This document shows, one piece after another, positions 63,733 through 64,000 of a stretch of DNA of 64,000 nucleotides (position 1 is the stretch's first letter; each line of letters starts with the position of its first letter). The position numbers and the translations under genes were made by a program. The DNA comes from Haliclystus octoradiatus (taxonomy: Eukaryota > Cnidaria > Staurozoa > Stauromedusae > Haliclystidae): NCBI GenBank assembly GCA_916610825.1, contig OU744454.1, forward strand, positions 5,466,321 to 5,530,320, in the 5' to 3' direction. The notes beneath the pieces were generated by a model, which made no database searches, was not told the origin of the DNA, and was given only the letters and a program-made list of their open reading frames with translations.

Positions 63733-64000
63733 CGTATTTATTAAGAGTGTGATAGCACTAACACGTTTATTGGTTTTAGCTATATAGCTCCGCCTTATTT
63801 GTTTGTTTCTGACCTGTCAGGATATTAGGAAGTAAGATTCTTTGATCAGCATTTATGCTACAACCTCATGAATCAATATACTCGACGTAAACGAAAATGC
63901 ATCGAATTTCCTGTTTATGGGTTCAACCCGGGTCAAACTATAGCATGATGTAAACTTAAGTTATCACCTTTAAACCTAACATAATCTTACCCCTGGACAG

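Larger units (their letters stand above)
56812..63941. repeat. Segmental duplication, copy B
   Basis: Direct repeat of 34904-43531 lacking the three extra segments of copy A; similarity covers all Kazal exons and the promoter. Confidence 0.92.

Overview
The window reads as AT-rich nuclear DNA of a non-vertebrate animal. The signs are spliced genes with GT-AG introns, THAP/P-type, hAT-like, Mutator-like and pogo-like DNA transposons, LINE and Penelope-like fragments, tRNA-derived SINEs, a secreted multi-Kazal inhibitor and an Apple/PAN plus F-type lectin gene. A marine invertebrate is plausible, but I cannot name the phylum from sequence alone. Most of the window is transposon-derived, and most recognisable genes are split into small exons. 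Nothing looks prokaryotic or viral.

Layout. 0.15-2.2 kb: long-TIR element bounded by TTAA. 2.3-7.3 kb: Penelope-type GIY-YIG fragment, a foldback repeat, a pogo-like MITE, and a LINE inserted into a TTCATGAAC-type palindromic MITE. 7.4-12.9 kb: last four coding exons of a SAT1/2-like GNAT acetyltransferase, with introns holding MITEs, a SINE and a 631-bp (TAA)n array. 14.6-15.5 kb: Mutator-like element with 9-bp target duplication. 16-20.6 kb: decayed P-element/THAP transposase flanked by direct-repeat arrays. 20.8-22.4 kb: unrecognised protein-like repeat split by a hAT-like element, then a short insertion containing a decayed hammerhead ribozyme fold. 24.8-27.4 kb: PAN plus F-type lectin gene, 3' end not found. 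27.5-34 kb: a CCCGCTAAACAC element, a LINE relic, and a SINE split by another hAT-like MITE.

34.9-43.5 kb and 56.8-64 kb are two copies of one segmental duplication. Each carries a complete minus-strand gene for a 215-residue secreted inhibitor with a signal peptide and four Kazal domains. Each gene has a TATA promoter, a 5'UTR exon, a signal-peptide exon and four phase-1 domain exons. Two transposons occupy only the first copy, and the second preserves an empty site for one of them. Coding divergence rises from the first to the last Kazal exon and touches the inhibitory loops of the last two.

Between the copies lies an 11.2-kb interval bounded by CCCAGTAAACC inverted termini and a 2-bp direct repeat. 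It contains about 22 monomers of a 179-bp satellite, a minus-strand array of seven exon-like modules with conserved splice signals, and a small membrane-protein ORF. Just left of it is a possible 55-residue spliced gene. The assembled splice models, ribozyme fold and transposon boundaries were all worked out by eye and need transcript and database checks.
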